This document shows positions 1 to 9,175 of a DNA stretch of 64,000 nt, piece by piece. A program made the position numbers and the translations under genes. The notes beneath the pieces were generated by a model. That model did not search any database and was not told the origin of the DNA. It saw nothing but the letters and a program-made list of their open reading frames with translations. Within the stretch, counting starts at the first letter, position 1. Every line of letters begins with the position of its first letter. Origin of the DNA: Ignavibacteriales bacterium (lineage in GTDB: Bacteria > Bacteroidota > Ignavibacteria > Ignavibacteriales > Ignavibacteriaceae); assembly GCA_003538625.1 (NCBI GenBank), contig DPRR01000029.1, positions 186,001 through 250,000 on the forward strand, read 5' to 3'.

Positions 1-272
1 TCATATGCAATTTGGGTTTTTACTCTATCAGCCGGATGAATGTTTTTATTGTACCAGCTTAAATTATCTATGCTATCAGGACAATAAATTTTTACTTTGC
101 CAGTATCAATTAAGTTCGATGCCGCGTTAATAAGTCCAAAATCTTTGGCCTGATAATATTTTGCCCTTGATGTTGGAAAAACAATAACCGGATATCCGCT
201 TTCCCCAAAAACCAGCATTTCAAACTCCCTGTCTAAAAACTGAGAGTGCCATTTATGATATTCTTCTTTCAA
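1..272 (-). CDS. Esterase-like alpha/beta-hydrolase family protein, 5' part only
   Basis: The minus strand reads without a stop from a TTG at 270-272 to the window edge, giving about 90 residues. They include LKEEYHKWHSQFLDREFEML, VFGESGYPVIVFPTS and DRVKTQIAYE. This matches the start of the putative esterase family (COG4947-like), which opens with a YHKW-type motif and a VFG..G.PV(I/L)VFP strand. The catalytic part lies outside the window. No ATG is in frame. An ATG 13 bases upstream of the TTG would join this frame if the T7 run at 271-277 held eight bases, so the start is either TTG or hidden by a one-base indel. The family call rests on motif resemblance only. Confidence 0.6.
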   Translation of the reverse strand, partial: MKEEYHKWHSQFLDREFEMLVFGESGYPVIVFPTSRAKYYQAKDFGLINAASNLIDTGKVKIYCPDSIDNLSWYNKNIHPADRVKTQIAY

Positions 273-483
273 AAAAAGTCCATACGAAATAAAAAGAAAT
301 GAGATTAATGATTTACAATAACTATTTCCATCAATCTTTGTGATTATCAGCAAATATATGAAAAATAGATTTTAGATCAATCTTTCTGGATTATAACCTT
401 AAAGAATAATTCAATTAAATAAATTATGAACAAACAATTGATACATATTTAATTATCAAAATCACTATTTTTATAATTCAATT

Positions 484-3108
484 ATGAAATCACAAACTCA
501 GCAAACGCCACTAATGGCGCAGTATTACAAGGTAAAACAGGCTCATCCGGATACAATTTTGTTATTCAGAGTCGGGGATTTTTTTGAAACTTTTGAAGAC
601 GATGCAAAATTAACTTCAAAGGTTTTGGGAATTACGTTAACAAAACGTTCGAACGGATCTTCAGGTGATACTCCGCTTGCAGGATTTCCTCATCACGCTA
701 TTGATAGTTATCTGCCAAAACTTGTTCGTGCAGGCTACAGGGTTGCAATTTGTGAGCAAATGGAAAATCCAAAATTTGCAAAGGGAATTGTTAAACGTGA
801 AGTTGTGGAAGTTGTAACTCCGGGAGTTACTCTTTCTGATAAACTGCTTGATCATAAAAAAAATAATTATCTTCTTGCGATCTCAATCTTAGATCAGATT
901 TGCGGATTATCATTTTGCGATATTTCCACTGGTGAATTTTATGTTTTTGAAGTCCCGCTTACACAGCTTGGTGAACAGATTGAATCCATAAATCCATCAG
1001 AGTTTTTGATTCCCAAACGTGATAAAGAATTTTTAGGGAAACTTATTGAAAGAATTAATCCTCAATTACGAATTACAAAACTTGAGGACTGGATTTTTAA
1101 TTTTGACTTTGCAAATGAGCTTCTAAAAAATCATTTTAAAACTGTTACACTTAAAGGATTTGGAATTGAAAATCTTACAGCAGGAATTATAGCTGCCGGT
1201 GCAGTTTTAAATTATCTTAATGAAACACAGAGAGTAAATCTTTCTCATCTCAACCGAATAACTCTGTATAATCCTTCAGATTATATGATTCTTGATCACT
1301 CCACCAAAAGAAATCTGGAAATAACATTTTCTATGAATGACGGAGGATTAGAAGGTTCATTGATTTCGATTCTTGATAAAACTCAAACCGCAATGGGTGG
1401 AAGGTTATTGAAGAAATGGATTTCAGCACCATTATGTAATTTAGATCCAATAATGAAAAGACACGATTCTGTTGAAGAATTATTTGTTAATAAAAAAATA
1501 AGAAAAGAATTAACAGAAAATCTTAATCAAATTGGCGATCTGGAAAGATTAATTTCCAGGATTTGCACTGGTAGAGCTACACCCAGGGAAGTTGTGGCAG
1601 TTAAATCCTCATTAATTAAAATACCTTTTCTAAAAGAGTTATTAAATAAGTTGAAAGTTTCAACTCTTCAAAATATATCTGAACAACTTAATCCGTTAGA
1701 AAATATTGTCGAAAAAATTTCTGCTGCAATTGTTGATTCACCGCCTGCTGCAGCTAATGAGGGAGGAATAATAAGAAATGGATTTAGCCCCGAACTGGAT
1801 GAATTGCGTGACATTTCATTACACGGAAAAGAATGGATTGCGACGTTACAGCAAACTGAAAGAGAAAGAACCGGCATTCCTTCGCTTAAAGTAAATTTTA
1901 ATAATGTCTTTGGTTACTATATTGATATAAGTCATACTCATAAAAATAAAATTCCTGATAATTACATTCGTAAGCAGACACTTGTGAACAGCGAGCGTTA
2001 TATAACTCCCGAGTTGAAAGAGTACGAGGATAAAATTCTAAATGCACAGGAAAAAATAAACGAACTTGAATCACAATTGTTTAATGAAATTCGTTTAACA
2101 GTTGCAAATGAAGCAGAGAACATTCAGAAAAATGCAAGAGTTATTGCAATGCTGGATTGTCTTAACAGTTTTGCTCAATGTGCAGAAGAATATAATTATG
2201 TAAAACCAATAATGGATGGATCGACGAAAGTAAATATTGTTCAAGGCCGGCACCCGGTGGTGGAAAGAATACTTGAGCCCGGAAATAAGTTTACTCCAAA
2301 TGATACTTTGCTTGATAATGAAGATCAGCAAATTATATTGTTAACAGGACCAAATATGGCAGGCAAATCTGTTTATTTAAGACAAGTTGGTTTGATTGTT
2401 TTACTTGCCCAGATTGGTTCATTTGTACCGGCAAAAGAAGCCAGTATTGGCGTTGTTGACAGGATTTTTACCCGTGTTGGTGCAAGTGATAATATCACTG
2501 CAGGAGAAAGTACATTCCTGGTTGAAATGCAGGAAGCTGCAAATATTTTAAATAATGCAACGTCCAAAAGCTTAATTTTGTTGGATGAAATAGGAAGAGG
2601 AACAAGCACGTTTGATGGGATCTCGATTGCGTGGGCGATAACAGAATATCTTCACGAGAATCCCGATGTATCTGCCAAGACTTTGTTTGCAACCCACTAT
2701 CATGAACTGAATGAAATGGCTGAGCTTTTTCCCAAAATAAAAAATTATAAAGTTGAAGTCCGTGAATATGATGATAAAGTTGTCTTCCTGCATAAAGTAA
2801 ACTCCGGTAGAGCCGATCACAGTTACGGTATTCAGGTGGCTCAGATGGCTGGACTACCGCTATTCGTAACAAATCGTGCAAAAGAGGTTTTAGATAATCT
2901 TGAAAGTAAAGAGTTAACTCCTTATGAAGTGAAAAAAGAAAGATTAAAAAAATTAAAATCTGAAAATGATAATCAAATTAGTTTATTTGAATTTAAAGAT
3001 GATGAACTTCGCACCGAAATAAATAAAATGGAACTTGATAAAATTACACCGCTGGAAGCATTAAATAAATTAAACGAATTAAAAAAGAAAATGAGAAAAG
3101 ATGAATAA
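484..3108 (+). CDS. mutS: DNA mismatch repair protein MutS
   Basis: MutS binds mismatches and small loops in newly replicated DNA and starts strand-directed repair in the cytoplasm. The 874 residues are full length for the family. The mismatch-recognition motif F-x-E is at residues 33-35 in GDFFETF. The core and clamp follow, then the C-terminal ABC ATPase with Walker A GPNMAGKS near residue 622 and the Walker B/signature segment LLDEIGRGTSTFDG near 699. The ATPase is followed by FATHYHEL and a HTH/dimer tail. The gene overlaps the next one by 8 bases, so the two are probably translated from one message. Confidence 0.97.
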   Translation: MKSQTQQTPLMAQYYKVKQAHPDTILLFRVGDFFETFEDDAKLTSKVLGITLTKRSNGSSGDTPLAGFPHHAIDSYLPKLVRAGYRVAICEQMENPKFAKGIVKREVVEVVTPGVTLSDKLLDHKKNNYLLAISILDQICGLSFCDISTGEFYVFEVPLTQLGEQIESINPSEFLIPKRDKEFLGKLIERINPQLRITKLEDWIFNFDFANELLKNHFKTVTLKGFGIENLTAGIIAAGAVLNYLNETQRVNLSHLNRITLYNPSDYMILDHSTKRNLEITFSMNDGGLEGSLISILDKTQTAMGGRLLKKWISAPLCNLDPIMKRHDSVEELFVNKKIRKELTENLNQIGDLERLISRICTGRATPREVVAVKSSLIKIPFLKELLNKLKVSTLQNISEQLNPLENIVEKISAAIVDSPPAAANEGGIIRNGFSPELDELRDISLHGKEWIATLQQTERERTGIPSLKVNFNNVFGYYIDISHTHKNKIPDNYIRKQTLVNSERYITPELKEYEDKILNAQEKINELESQLFNEIRLTVANEAENIQKNARVIAMLDCLNSFAQCAEEYNYVKPIMDGSTKVNIVQGRHPVVERILEPGNKFTPNDTLLDNEDQQIILLTGPNMAGKSVYLRQVGLIVLLAQIGSFVPAKEASIGVVDRIFTRVGASDNITAGESTFLVEMQEAANILNNATSKSLILLDEIGRGTSTFDGISIAWAITEYLHENPDVSAKTLFATHYHELNEMAELFPKIKNYKVEVREYDDKVVFLHKVNSGRADHSYGIQVAQMAGLPLFVTNRAKEVLDNLESKELTPYEVKKERLKKLKSENDNQISLFEFKDDELRTEINKMELDKITPLEALNKLNELKKKMRKDE

Positions 3109-3742
3109 CAGGATCTTATTATTACTCGTTATCGGATTATTGCAATTTTCATGCGGCAATCATGAAAATGTTGTTAAACTTGATGAGCAGTTTATAAGCA
3201 AACTTCAGCAGGAAAGAGAGAATAAAGATTGGGAGATGCAGTATGATTCTTATTCTCCTTTTAAAGTTGATTCATCTGCAAAATTTCAACCTCTAAAATA
3301 TTATGATCCGACAGGTGAGTTTATCTTTAAATCTAAACTCTATCGGAATAGTGCTCAGGACACAATTTCAATTTTTGGCACGCGCGGCGAGGAAAGAAAA
3401 GCGATAATTGAAGGGTACGTTTTATTAAACTATAAAGGCAAAGATCATAAATTAAATGTTTATAAAAGTTATGGTCCGCAAGGTCAAAGTTATTATAGTA
3501 TCTGGTTTACCGACAAAACTACCGGAAAAGAAACTTATCCTGTTGGAAGATATTTAGATTTTAAATTAAACAATGACCCGGAATTTATTTATGAAATTGA
3601 TTTTAACAGAGCTTACAATCCTTACTGTGCCTACAGCGATCTTTTCACTTGTCCCATTCCAACTAAAGATGATTATATAGATTTTGAAATTAAGGCAGGT
3701 GAAAAGAATTTTCATACAGAATTAAATACGGAGACAAAGTGA
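3101..3742 (+). CDS. DUF1684 family lipoprotein
   Basis: A 213-residue protein with a lipoprotein-type N-terminus: a hydrophobic stretch ending in QFSC, with the acylated Cys near residue 18. It is therefore predicted to sit on the cell envelope. The body carries the conserved DUF1684 features: the FGTRGEER block, GRYLDF, and the C-terminal DFNRAYNPYCAYSDLFTCP segment followed by IKAGEKNF. The biochemical role of the family is not known. The gene overlaps mutS upstream by 8 bases and the DAHP synthase start downstream by 4 bases (GTGA), giving a tight three-gene operon. The link with mismatch repair is probably transcriptional rather than functional. Confidence 0.85.
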   Translation: MNNRILLLLVIGLLQFSCGNHENVVKLDEQFISKLQQERENKDWEMQYDSYSPFKVDSSAKFQPLKYYDPTGEFIFKSKLYRNSAQDTISIFGTRGEERKAIIEGYVLLNYKGKDHKLNVYKSYGPQGQSYYSIWFTDKTTGKETYPVGRYLDFKLNNDPEFIYEIDFNRAYNPYCAYSDLFTCPIPTKDDYIDFEIKAGEKNFHTELNTETK

Positions 3743-4752
3743 TAGTAGTTCTCGAAAAAAATATAAATGATTTAAAACTTCAAAATGTTGTAAAGCATCT
3801 GGAGGATTTTGGTTTTGCGGTTCATAAATCTACAGGTGAAGAACGGACCATTTTAGGTGCGATTGGCGTTCAGCCTAATTTTGATACCCGGAAAATAAGA
3901 ATCCTTGAAGGTGTTGAAGAAGTCTATAGAATTACTGAACCATTTAAACTCGCAAGCCGCAGTTTTAAAAAAGAAAATACAATCTTTAAAATTAAAGATG
4001 TAACAATCGGAGGGAATGAAGTTAGTGTGATAGCAGGTCCATGTTCAGTTGAAAGTGAAGAACAAATAATAATTATTGCTGAACTGGTAAAAAAAAGCGG
4101 AGTAAAAATTTTAAGAGGTGGAGCTTTTAAGCCAAGAAGTTCTCCTTATTCCTTTCAGGGTATGGGCGAGGAGGGGTTAAAATTATTACGTAAAGCTGCT
4201 GATGAGTTTGGGTTAATCGTAATTACCGAGATCATTGAAAGTTCAATGATCGATCTGGTTTACAAATACACTGATATTTTTCAGGTTGGTGCAAGAAATA
4301 TGCAGAATTATTCTTTACTTAAAGAATTAGGATCAGTTAAAAAACCTGTTATGTTAAAGCGCGGCTTATCCGCAACGGTTGAAGACTGGCTGATGTCTGC
4401 CGAATATATTTTATCAAACGGAAATCCCGATGTACTTTTGTGCGAACGAGGAATTAGAACTTTTGAAACTTACACAAGAAACACCTTTGATATTTCTGCA
4501 ATACCAGTTGTTCATAAAAGAAGTCATTTACCAGTTTTTGCAGATCCATCTCATGCAACTGGATTAAGAGATAAGGTTATCCCAATGGCTCGGGCTGCTG
4601 TTGCAGCAGGCGCAGATGGAATAATGGTTGAAGTCCATCACGATCCGGAAAAAGCACTTTCTGATGGACCACAAGCATTGCTGCCACATCAATTTGAAGA
4701 AATGATGCAGCAGTTAAAACTAATCGCTAATGTGATAGGCAGAACGATGTAA
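3739..4752 (+). CDS. aroF: 3-deoxy-7-phosphoheptulonate (DAHP) synthase, AroG/AroA-beta type
   Basis: It condenses phosphoenolpyruvate with erythrose 4-phosphate, the first step of aromatic amino acid synthesis. The 337 residues begin with a roughly 70-residue ferredoxin-like domain (MIVVLEKNINDLKLQNVV...), as in Thermotoga-type regulated enzymes. The barrel follows: AGPCSVES with the metal-ligand Cys near residue 102, FKPRSSPYSFQG for substrate phosphate, and FADPSHATG near the C-terminus. The start is GTG, overlapping the stop of the DUF1684 gene. The N-terminal domain suggests feedback control by an aromatic end product; that is family inference. aroE lies at the far end of the window, not in this operon. 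Confidence 0.95.
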   Translation: MIVVLEKNINDLKLQNVVKHLEDFGFAVHKSTGEERTILGAIGVQPNFDTRKIRILEGVEEVYRITEPFKLASRSFKKENTIFKIKDVTIGGNEVSVIAGPCSVESEEQIIIIAELVKKSGVKILRGGAFKPRSSPYSFQGMGEEGLKLLRKAADEFGLIVITEIIESSMIDLVYKYTDIFQVGARNMQNYSLLKELGSVKKPVMLKRGLSATVEDWLMSAEYILSNGNPDVLLCERGIRTFETYTRNTFDISAIPVVHKRSHLPVFADPSHATGLRDKVIPMARAAVAAGADGIMVEVHHDPEKALSDGPQALLPHQFEEMMQQLKLIANVIGRTM

Positions 4753-4797
4753 GTTTACGTCATATTTTTTTGATCTATAATCTTTAATAATAAAACT

Positions 4798-4805
4798 TAT
4801 CTTTG
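4798..4805 (+). promoter_or_regulatory. Candidate -7 promoter box (TAnnTTTG) before the MORN-repeat gene
   Basis: TATCTTTG lies 22 bases before the ATG at 4828 and matches the Bacteroidota sigma-A -7 consensus TAnnTTTG. The nearest TTTG upstream is 25 bases away, longer than the usual 19-21, so only the -7 box is claimed. Confidence 0.35.
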
Positions 4806-4827
4806 CCTCAAATTTTTCCAGAAATAA

Positions 4828-6252
4828 ATGAACATTAATTCAATCAACTCTAAATACTTAACAATGTCATTTCACAACATCAAGCTTGTAGAACATTATG
4901 CAGCTGTAAGAGCGATATTAAAATTAGTTTTACTTTTAAACTTATTATTGTTACTATTTTTCACTTCAATTTCTTTTTCTCAGGAAAATCCCTACAGAAA
5001 AGTTAATAAGACTTACTATCCCGACGGAACAATTAAAACCGAAGGCGATTACCTTTATGATCAGCTTGATGGGCATTATAAAGAGTATTATCCTACAGGA
5101 AAACTATGGAAAGATTGGAACTATGTTAATGGAAGAGAAGAAGGAATTTCAATCTGGTATTTTCCTGATGGTAAAGTAAGTATTGAATGGAATTATATTT
5201 ATGGAAAAAAAGAAGGAATATCCAGATGGTATTATGAAACCGGGGAACTTTGGGCTGAACAGCAGTACAGTAACGGCGTTTTACAAGGGGCAACTTTAAC
5301 TTATTATAAAACAGGTGAGAAACAAGGTGAGTGGAATTATGTGGATGGAGTGCTTCAAGGTATTTCTAAAACTTTCTATACAAATGGAAATGTAGAAGTT
5401 GAAAGAAAATTTGTAGACGGCAAACAGCATGGCACAACACGAATCTTTCACGATGATAAAACTCTTTCATTAGAAGCTTTTTTTATTGATGACAAACTTC
5501 AGGGTGATGTGCTTATATACGATAAAATGAAAACACTTCGTGTAAGAGATACTTACATTAATAACGAACTAATAAATCGCATTAGAATAGATTATAAAGG
5601 TAAAGTTGAATCAAAAGAAGAACTTGTAAAAAACTATTATGCTTCCGGCAGATTATCTGAAGAAACATACATTATAGATGGTTTGAAGGACGGACCGATG
5701 AAAACTTACTATGAAAGCGGATTTCTAAAAGAAGAATGGAATTTTAAAAAAAATAATATTGCCGGCAGATCATTCGAGTATTATGAAAACGGTGTACTTA
5801 AAGTTTCTTCAGATTATGTTGATGGTGTAAAAAGAGGAAATGAAAAATCTTATTACGAAAACGGAATACTTAAAGCTGAAACTATTTATCAGGATAATCT
5901 TAAAAATGGAATTTGCCTTACATATCATCCAAATGGTAATCTTGAAAGCATTGGTAACTATCTGCTTAATCGTTTAGAGGGGAATTACAAAACTTATTTT
6001 AAAAACGGTTTGCTTGAATCAGAACAAACAATTGAGAATGGATTAAAATCGGGTAAGAGAAATACTTACTACCGGAATGGCGCTCTCGAAAAAATTGAAA
6101 ATTATAATAAGGGTAAACTTACAGGCTGGGCAAAAACTTTTTATGATGACGGATCGATGATGAAAGAAGAATATTATCTGGACGGTCGTTTGCAAAAAAG
6201 TAAAATGTACGGAGAAAACGGATTGCTGATTTCAACTTACGGTTACAATTAA
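4828..6252 (+). CDS. Secreted MORN-variant (YwqK-like) repeat protein
   Basis: A 474-residue protein built almost entirely of about 18-23-residue repeats with the pattern YY.(T/N)G.L..E..Y.(D/N)G...G. These are MORN_2/YwqK-type repeats, known for forming elongated beta sheets. A hydrophobic segment at about residues 30-52 (LKLVLLLNLLLLLFF...SFSQ) looks like a signal peptide. It is preceded by an unusually long N-terminal stretch, so translation may start later, for example at the Met of MSFHNIKL. No catalytic motif is visible. It is probably exported to the periplasm or surface. Proteins of this type are often labelled antitoxin-like by name only; nothing here suggests a toxin partner. Confidence 0.8.
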   Translation: MNINSINSKYLTMSFHNIKLVEHYAAVRAILKLVLLLNLLLLLFFTSISFSQENPYRKVNKTYYPDGTIKTEGDYLYDQLDGHYKEYYPTGKLWKDWNYVNGREEGISIWYFPDGKVSIEWNYIYGKKEGISRWYYETGELWAEQQYSNGVLQGATLTYYKTGEKQGEWNYVDGVLQGISKTFYTNGNVEVERKFVDGKQHGTTRIFHDDKTLSLEAFFIDDKLQGDVLIYDKMKTLRVRDTYINNELINRIRIDYKGKVESKEELVKNYYASGRLSEETYIIDGLKDGPMKTYYESGFLKEEWNFKKNNIAGRSFEYYENGVLKVSSDYVDGVKRGNEKSYYENGILKAETIYQDNLKNGICLTYHPNGNLESIGNYLLNRLEGNYKTYFKNGLLESEQTIENGLKSGKRNTYYRNGALEKIENYNKGKLTGWAKTFYDDGSMMKEEYYLDGRLQKSKMYGENGLLISTYGYN

Positions 6253-6348
6253 TATAATTTCACATGTTGTCATTAACTAACGAATTAAATATCTTCTCAT
6301 CCAATAATTCTCAAATAACTAATCACTTAATCATCCTTGAGGTAAGTA

Positions 6349-8892
6349 ATGAATAATTTTTTCAAAGTTCTTACATTAACCTTAGTATTCACCGTTCAGT
6401 TTATGTTTGCTCAAACAAGTTCACAAAATCTCTGGCAGGATATTGATCAATCACAGATTGTACCTGTAGGACAGCGATATATTATTCCGGAAATTTATCA
6501 CACAATTAGTCTTGATATTGAAGGTATGCGAGATTTTTTAACTCAGGCTCAGTTAGAATTCTCAAATGAAGCAAAATCAAAAACCGTAATACTATCACTG
6601 CCAATGCCTGATGGATCTTTGCAAAAGTTTTCTATTTTGGAATCCCCAATAATGGCACCCGAACTTGCTGCGAAATATCCTGATATTAAAACTTATCTCG
6701 GTAAAGGAATTGATGATCCTTCTGCTTCTTTAAGATTTGATTTGACTATGCATGGTTTTCACGCTATGATACTTTCGGCGGAGGGAAATGTATTTATCGA
6801 TCCGTATAGTCCTGGTGATGTTCATAATTATATTTCATACTATACAAAAGATTTTAATAAGAGCGGGACTGCTTTCGAATGCGAAGTTATTTCAGATGAA
6901 AGCCGTTTAAATGAATTGAAGTACTTGAAGGAATCGATGATACTCACACCAACCGGTCCCCAATTAAGAACATACAGGTTGGCTGTTGCTGCAACAGGTG
7001 AATATACTGCATTTTTTGGTGGAACAGTTCATCAAGGATTAGCCGCAGTAGTTACAAGTGTTAATCGGGTAAACGGAGTTTATGAAACTGAAGTTGCAGT
7101 ACGGATGGTTCTTGTGGCAAATAATGATACCTTAATTTTTACAAATGCTGCCACAGATCCTTACACAAATAACAATGGCAGTACAATGTTAGGACAAAAT
7201 CAAACTACTATTGATGCATATATCGGGAATACTAATTATGATATCGGACATGTTTTTAGTACAGGCGGCGGCGGAGTTGCTTATCTAGGAGTAATTTGTG
7301 TAACTGGACTGAAGGCTCGCGGCGTAACCGGTTCCGGCGCTCCGGTAGGCGACCCGTTTGATATCGACTATGTTGCTCATGAAATGGGTCATCAATTTGC
7401 AGGTAATCATTCATTTAACGGAAGTGCCGGATCCTGCAGCGGAGGTAACAGAAATGCTTCAACAGCATACGAACCCGGCAGCGGTTCAACTATCATGGCT
7501 TATGCAGGAATATGTTCGCCACAAAATTTACAAAACAACAGCGATCCATATTTTCACTCCGTTAATTTTGATGAGATAGTCACCTATACAAATTTCGGCA
7601 GTGGAAACGGATGTGCAGTAATAACTAATACAGGTAATGGTGCTCCAGTTGTTTCTGTTCCTACAGGTGGATTTTACATCCCGATAAGCACACCATTTTC
7701 TTTAACCGGATCAGCAAATGATCCTGATGGTGATGCTTTAACATATTGCTGGGAAGAGTTCGATCTTGGTCCGGCAGGTGCCCCCGGTACACCTTCCGGT
7801 AATGCTCCCATTTTCAGAAGCTGGAATCCAACTTCTTCACCGACAAGATATTTTCCAAGACTTGTAAATCTGCTTAACAATACGACAGTTATTGGTGAAA
7901 TTCTTCCGACATATTCAAGAACTTTAACATTCAGATTAACTGCAAGAGATAATAAAGTTGGCGGCGGTGGAGTAAACTATGCACAAATGCAATTTAGTGT
8001 GGATGGAAACTCAGGTCCTTTTGTTGTTACATCACCAAATACAAACGTAAGCTGGGCAGGAAATTCAGTACAAACGATTACCTGGAATGTTGCAAATACT
8101 AATAACGCACCTGTTAATTGCTCAACTGTAAATATACTTTTATCTACAGACGGAGGACAAACTTTTTCAACTACTCTAATAGCAAACACCCCAAACGATG
8201 GAAGTGAAGATGTTACAATCCCAAATACACCATCAACAACAGCAAGAATTAAAGTTGAAGCAGTTGGAAATATTTTCTTTGATGTATCAAATGTTAATTT
8301 TACAATTGATCAAGAAGTTCCTGTAGAATTAATATCTTTTACTGCGGAACGAACTGATGGCGGAGTTGAGCTAAATTGGAAAACTGCAACTGAAACTAAC
8401 AACTCAGGTTTTACCATTGAACGAAGCAGAGATGAAGAAAACTTTGTTCAGATTAGTTTTATCAGCGGCAAAGGAACAACTACTGAAGTAACAAGTTATA
8501 ATTATTTAGATACCGGAATTGAAACCGGTAAATATTATTACAGACTTAAACAGATTGATTTTGATGGAACTTCTAAATATTTAAATGTTGTACTGGTTGA
8601 TGTCGGATTACCAAAACAATTTGAATTAAGTCAGAATCATCCTAATCCATTTAATCCTTCGACAACAATTAAGTTCCAATTGCCTGTTGATGCAAATGTT
8701 AAAATTGGATTGTACAACTCAATTGGACAAAAAGTATCAGAGTTATTAAACAGTGATTTATCAGGAGGTGTTCACGAAGTAACTTTTGATGGTTCTAATC
8801 TTTCAAGTGGAATATATTATTATACTATGAACGCGTTTGGAAAAGATGGAAAGAATTTTTCATCAACAAAGAAAATGATCCTGATAAAATAA
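6349..8892 (+). CDS. Secreted reprolysin-like metallopeptidase with T9SS sorting tail
   Basis: An 847-residue exported zinc protease. A signal peptide (MNNFFKVLTLTLVFTVQFMFAQ) is followed by a propeptide-like region. The catalytic domain contains HEMGHQFAGNH (residues 344-354), giving zinc ligands His344, His348 and His354 and base Glu345. Metzincins normally have Gly at position 351; here Ala is followed by Gly. After the protease come Ig/cadherin-like segments (DPDGDALTYCW; SVQTITWNV), an FnIII-like module (PVELISFTA...) and the C-terminal sorting domain with NPFNPSTTIKF, ending KKMILIK. A good ribosome site (GAGG) precedes the ATG. It is probably cell-surface or released and degrades external protein. 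Confidence 0.88.
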   Translation: MNNFFKVLTLTLVFTVQFMFAQTSSQNLWQDIDQSQIVPVGQRYIIPEIYHTISLDIEGMRDFLTQAQLEFSNEAKSKTVILSLPMPDGSLQKFSILESPIMAPELAAKYPDIKTYLGKGIDDPSASLRFDLTMHGFHAMILSAEGNVFIDPYSPGDVHNYISYYTKDFNKSGTAFECEVISDESRLNELKYLKESMILTPTGPQLRTYRLAVAATGEYTAFFGGTVHQGLAAVVTSVNRVNGVYETEVAVRMVLVANNDTLIFTNAATDPYTNNNGSTMLGQNQTTIDAYIGNTNYDIGHVFSTGGGGVAYLGVICVTGLKARGVTGSGAPVGDPFDIDYVAHEMGHQFAGNHSFNGSAGSCSGGNRNASTAYEPGSGSTIMAYAGICSPQNLQNNSDPYFHSVNFDEIVTYTNFGSGNGCAVITNTGNGAPVVSVPTGGFYIPISTPFSLTGSANDPDGDALTYCWEEFDLGPAGAPGTPSGNAPIFRSWNPTSSPTRYFPRLVNLLNNTTVIGEILPTYSRTLTFRLTARDNKVGGGGVNYAQMQFSVDGNSGPFVVTSPNTNVSWAGNSVQTITWNVANTNNAPVNCSTVNILLSTDGGQTFSTTLIANTPNDGSEDVTIPNTPSTTARIKVEAVGNIFFDVSNVNFTIDQEVPVELISFTAERTDGGVELNWKTATETNNSGFTIERSRDEENFVQISFISGKGTTTEVTSYNYLDTGIETGKYYYRLKQIDFDGTSKYLNVVLVDVGLPKQFELSQNHPNPFNPSTTIKFQLPVDANVKIGLYNSIGQKVSELLNSDLSGGVHEVTFDGSNLSSGIYYYTMNAFGKDGKNFSSTKKMILIK

Positions 8893-8898
8893 TGCTAC

Positions 8899-8925
8899 TG
8901 TCACCCTGAGCCTGTCGAAGGGTGA
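8899..8925. repeat. Palindromic interspersed repeat (tgtcaccctgag...cgaagggtga)
   Basis: TCACCCT and AGGGTGA flank a GAG/CGA-rich centre, forming a short imperfect hairpin. Related copies occur at 15504, 30581, 30624, 53039 and 53086, and inside three genes (21012, 22755, 41973). Confidence 0.75.
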
Positions 8926-8940
8926 ACGATTTACAAAGTT

Positions 8941-8970
8941 AAAGGCACGAGAAACATCGTGCCTTTTTTG
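8941..8970 (+). terminator. Rho-independent terminator, recurrent aaaggcacga family (copy 1)
   Basis: AAAGGCACGA pairs with TCGTGCCTTT across a 6-base loop and is followed by a T run. It ends the metallopeptidase unit. The same hairpin recurs at 12454, 13781 and 15558, and a shorter relative at 40031. Confidence 0.85.
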
Positions 8971-9175
8971 TTTGGTGATTGGCAAACATTAAAAACTAAA
9001 TTTAATTTGACTTTAACAAATATTTTCTTTTCTATTGTAATAGATTTTTGAGGGTTCTATTTAGGGTGTGGGTAAGAAAACCCTTTTATTTTATCTTACA
9101 AGTATTTTAGAACTCCAATTTAATGTTTACTGTTATAAGTTCGTGATTTTTTAATAATTGGAAATTTAGTTTACA
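8971..9175 (+). other. Intergenic region before the 9176 gene; first half duplicated at 13811-13857
   Basis: With terminator copy 1 this forms a 77-base block (8941-9017) repeated with about five mismatches at 13781-13857. Both copies sit upstream of a T9SS cargo gene. No TAnnTTTG box was convincing here. The remainder (9018-9175) holds no gene that can be supported. Confidence 0.5.

Noticed and set aside
2495..2881. Minus-strand open frames opposite mutS
   Set aside because: They are shadows of a well-conserved coding sequence; no independent start signal or recognisable product.
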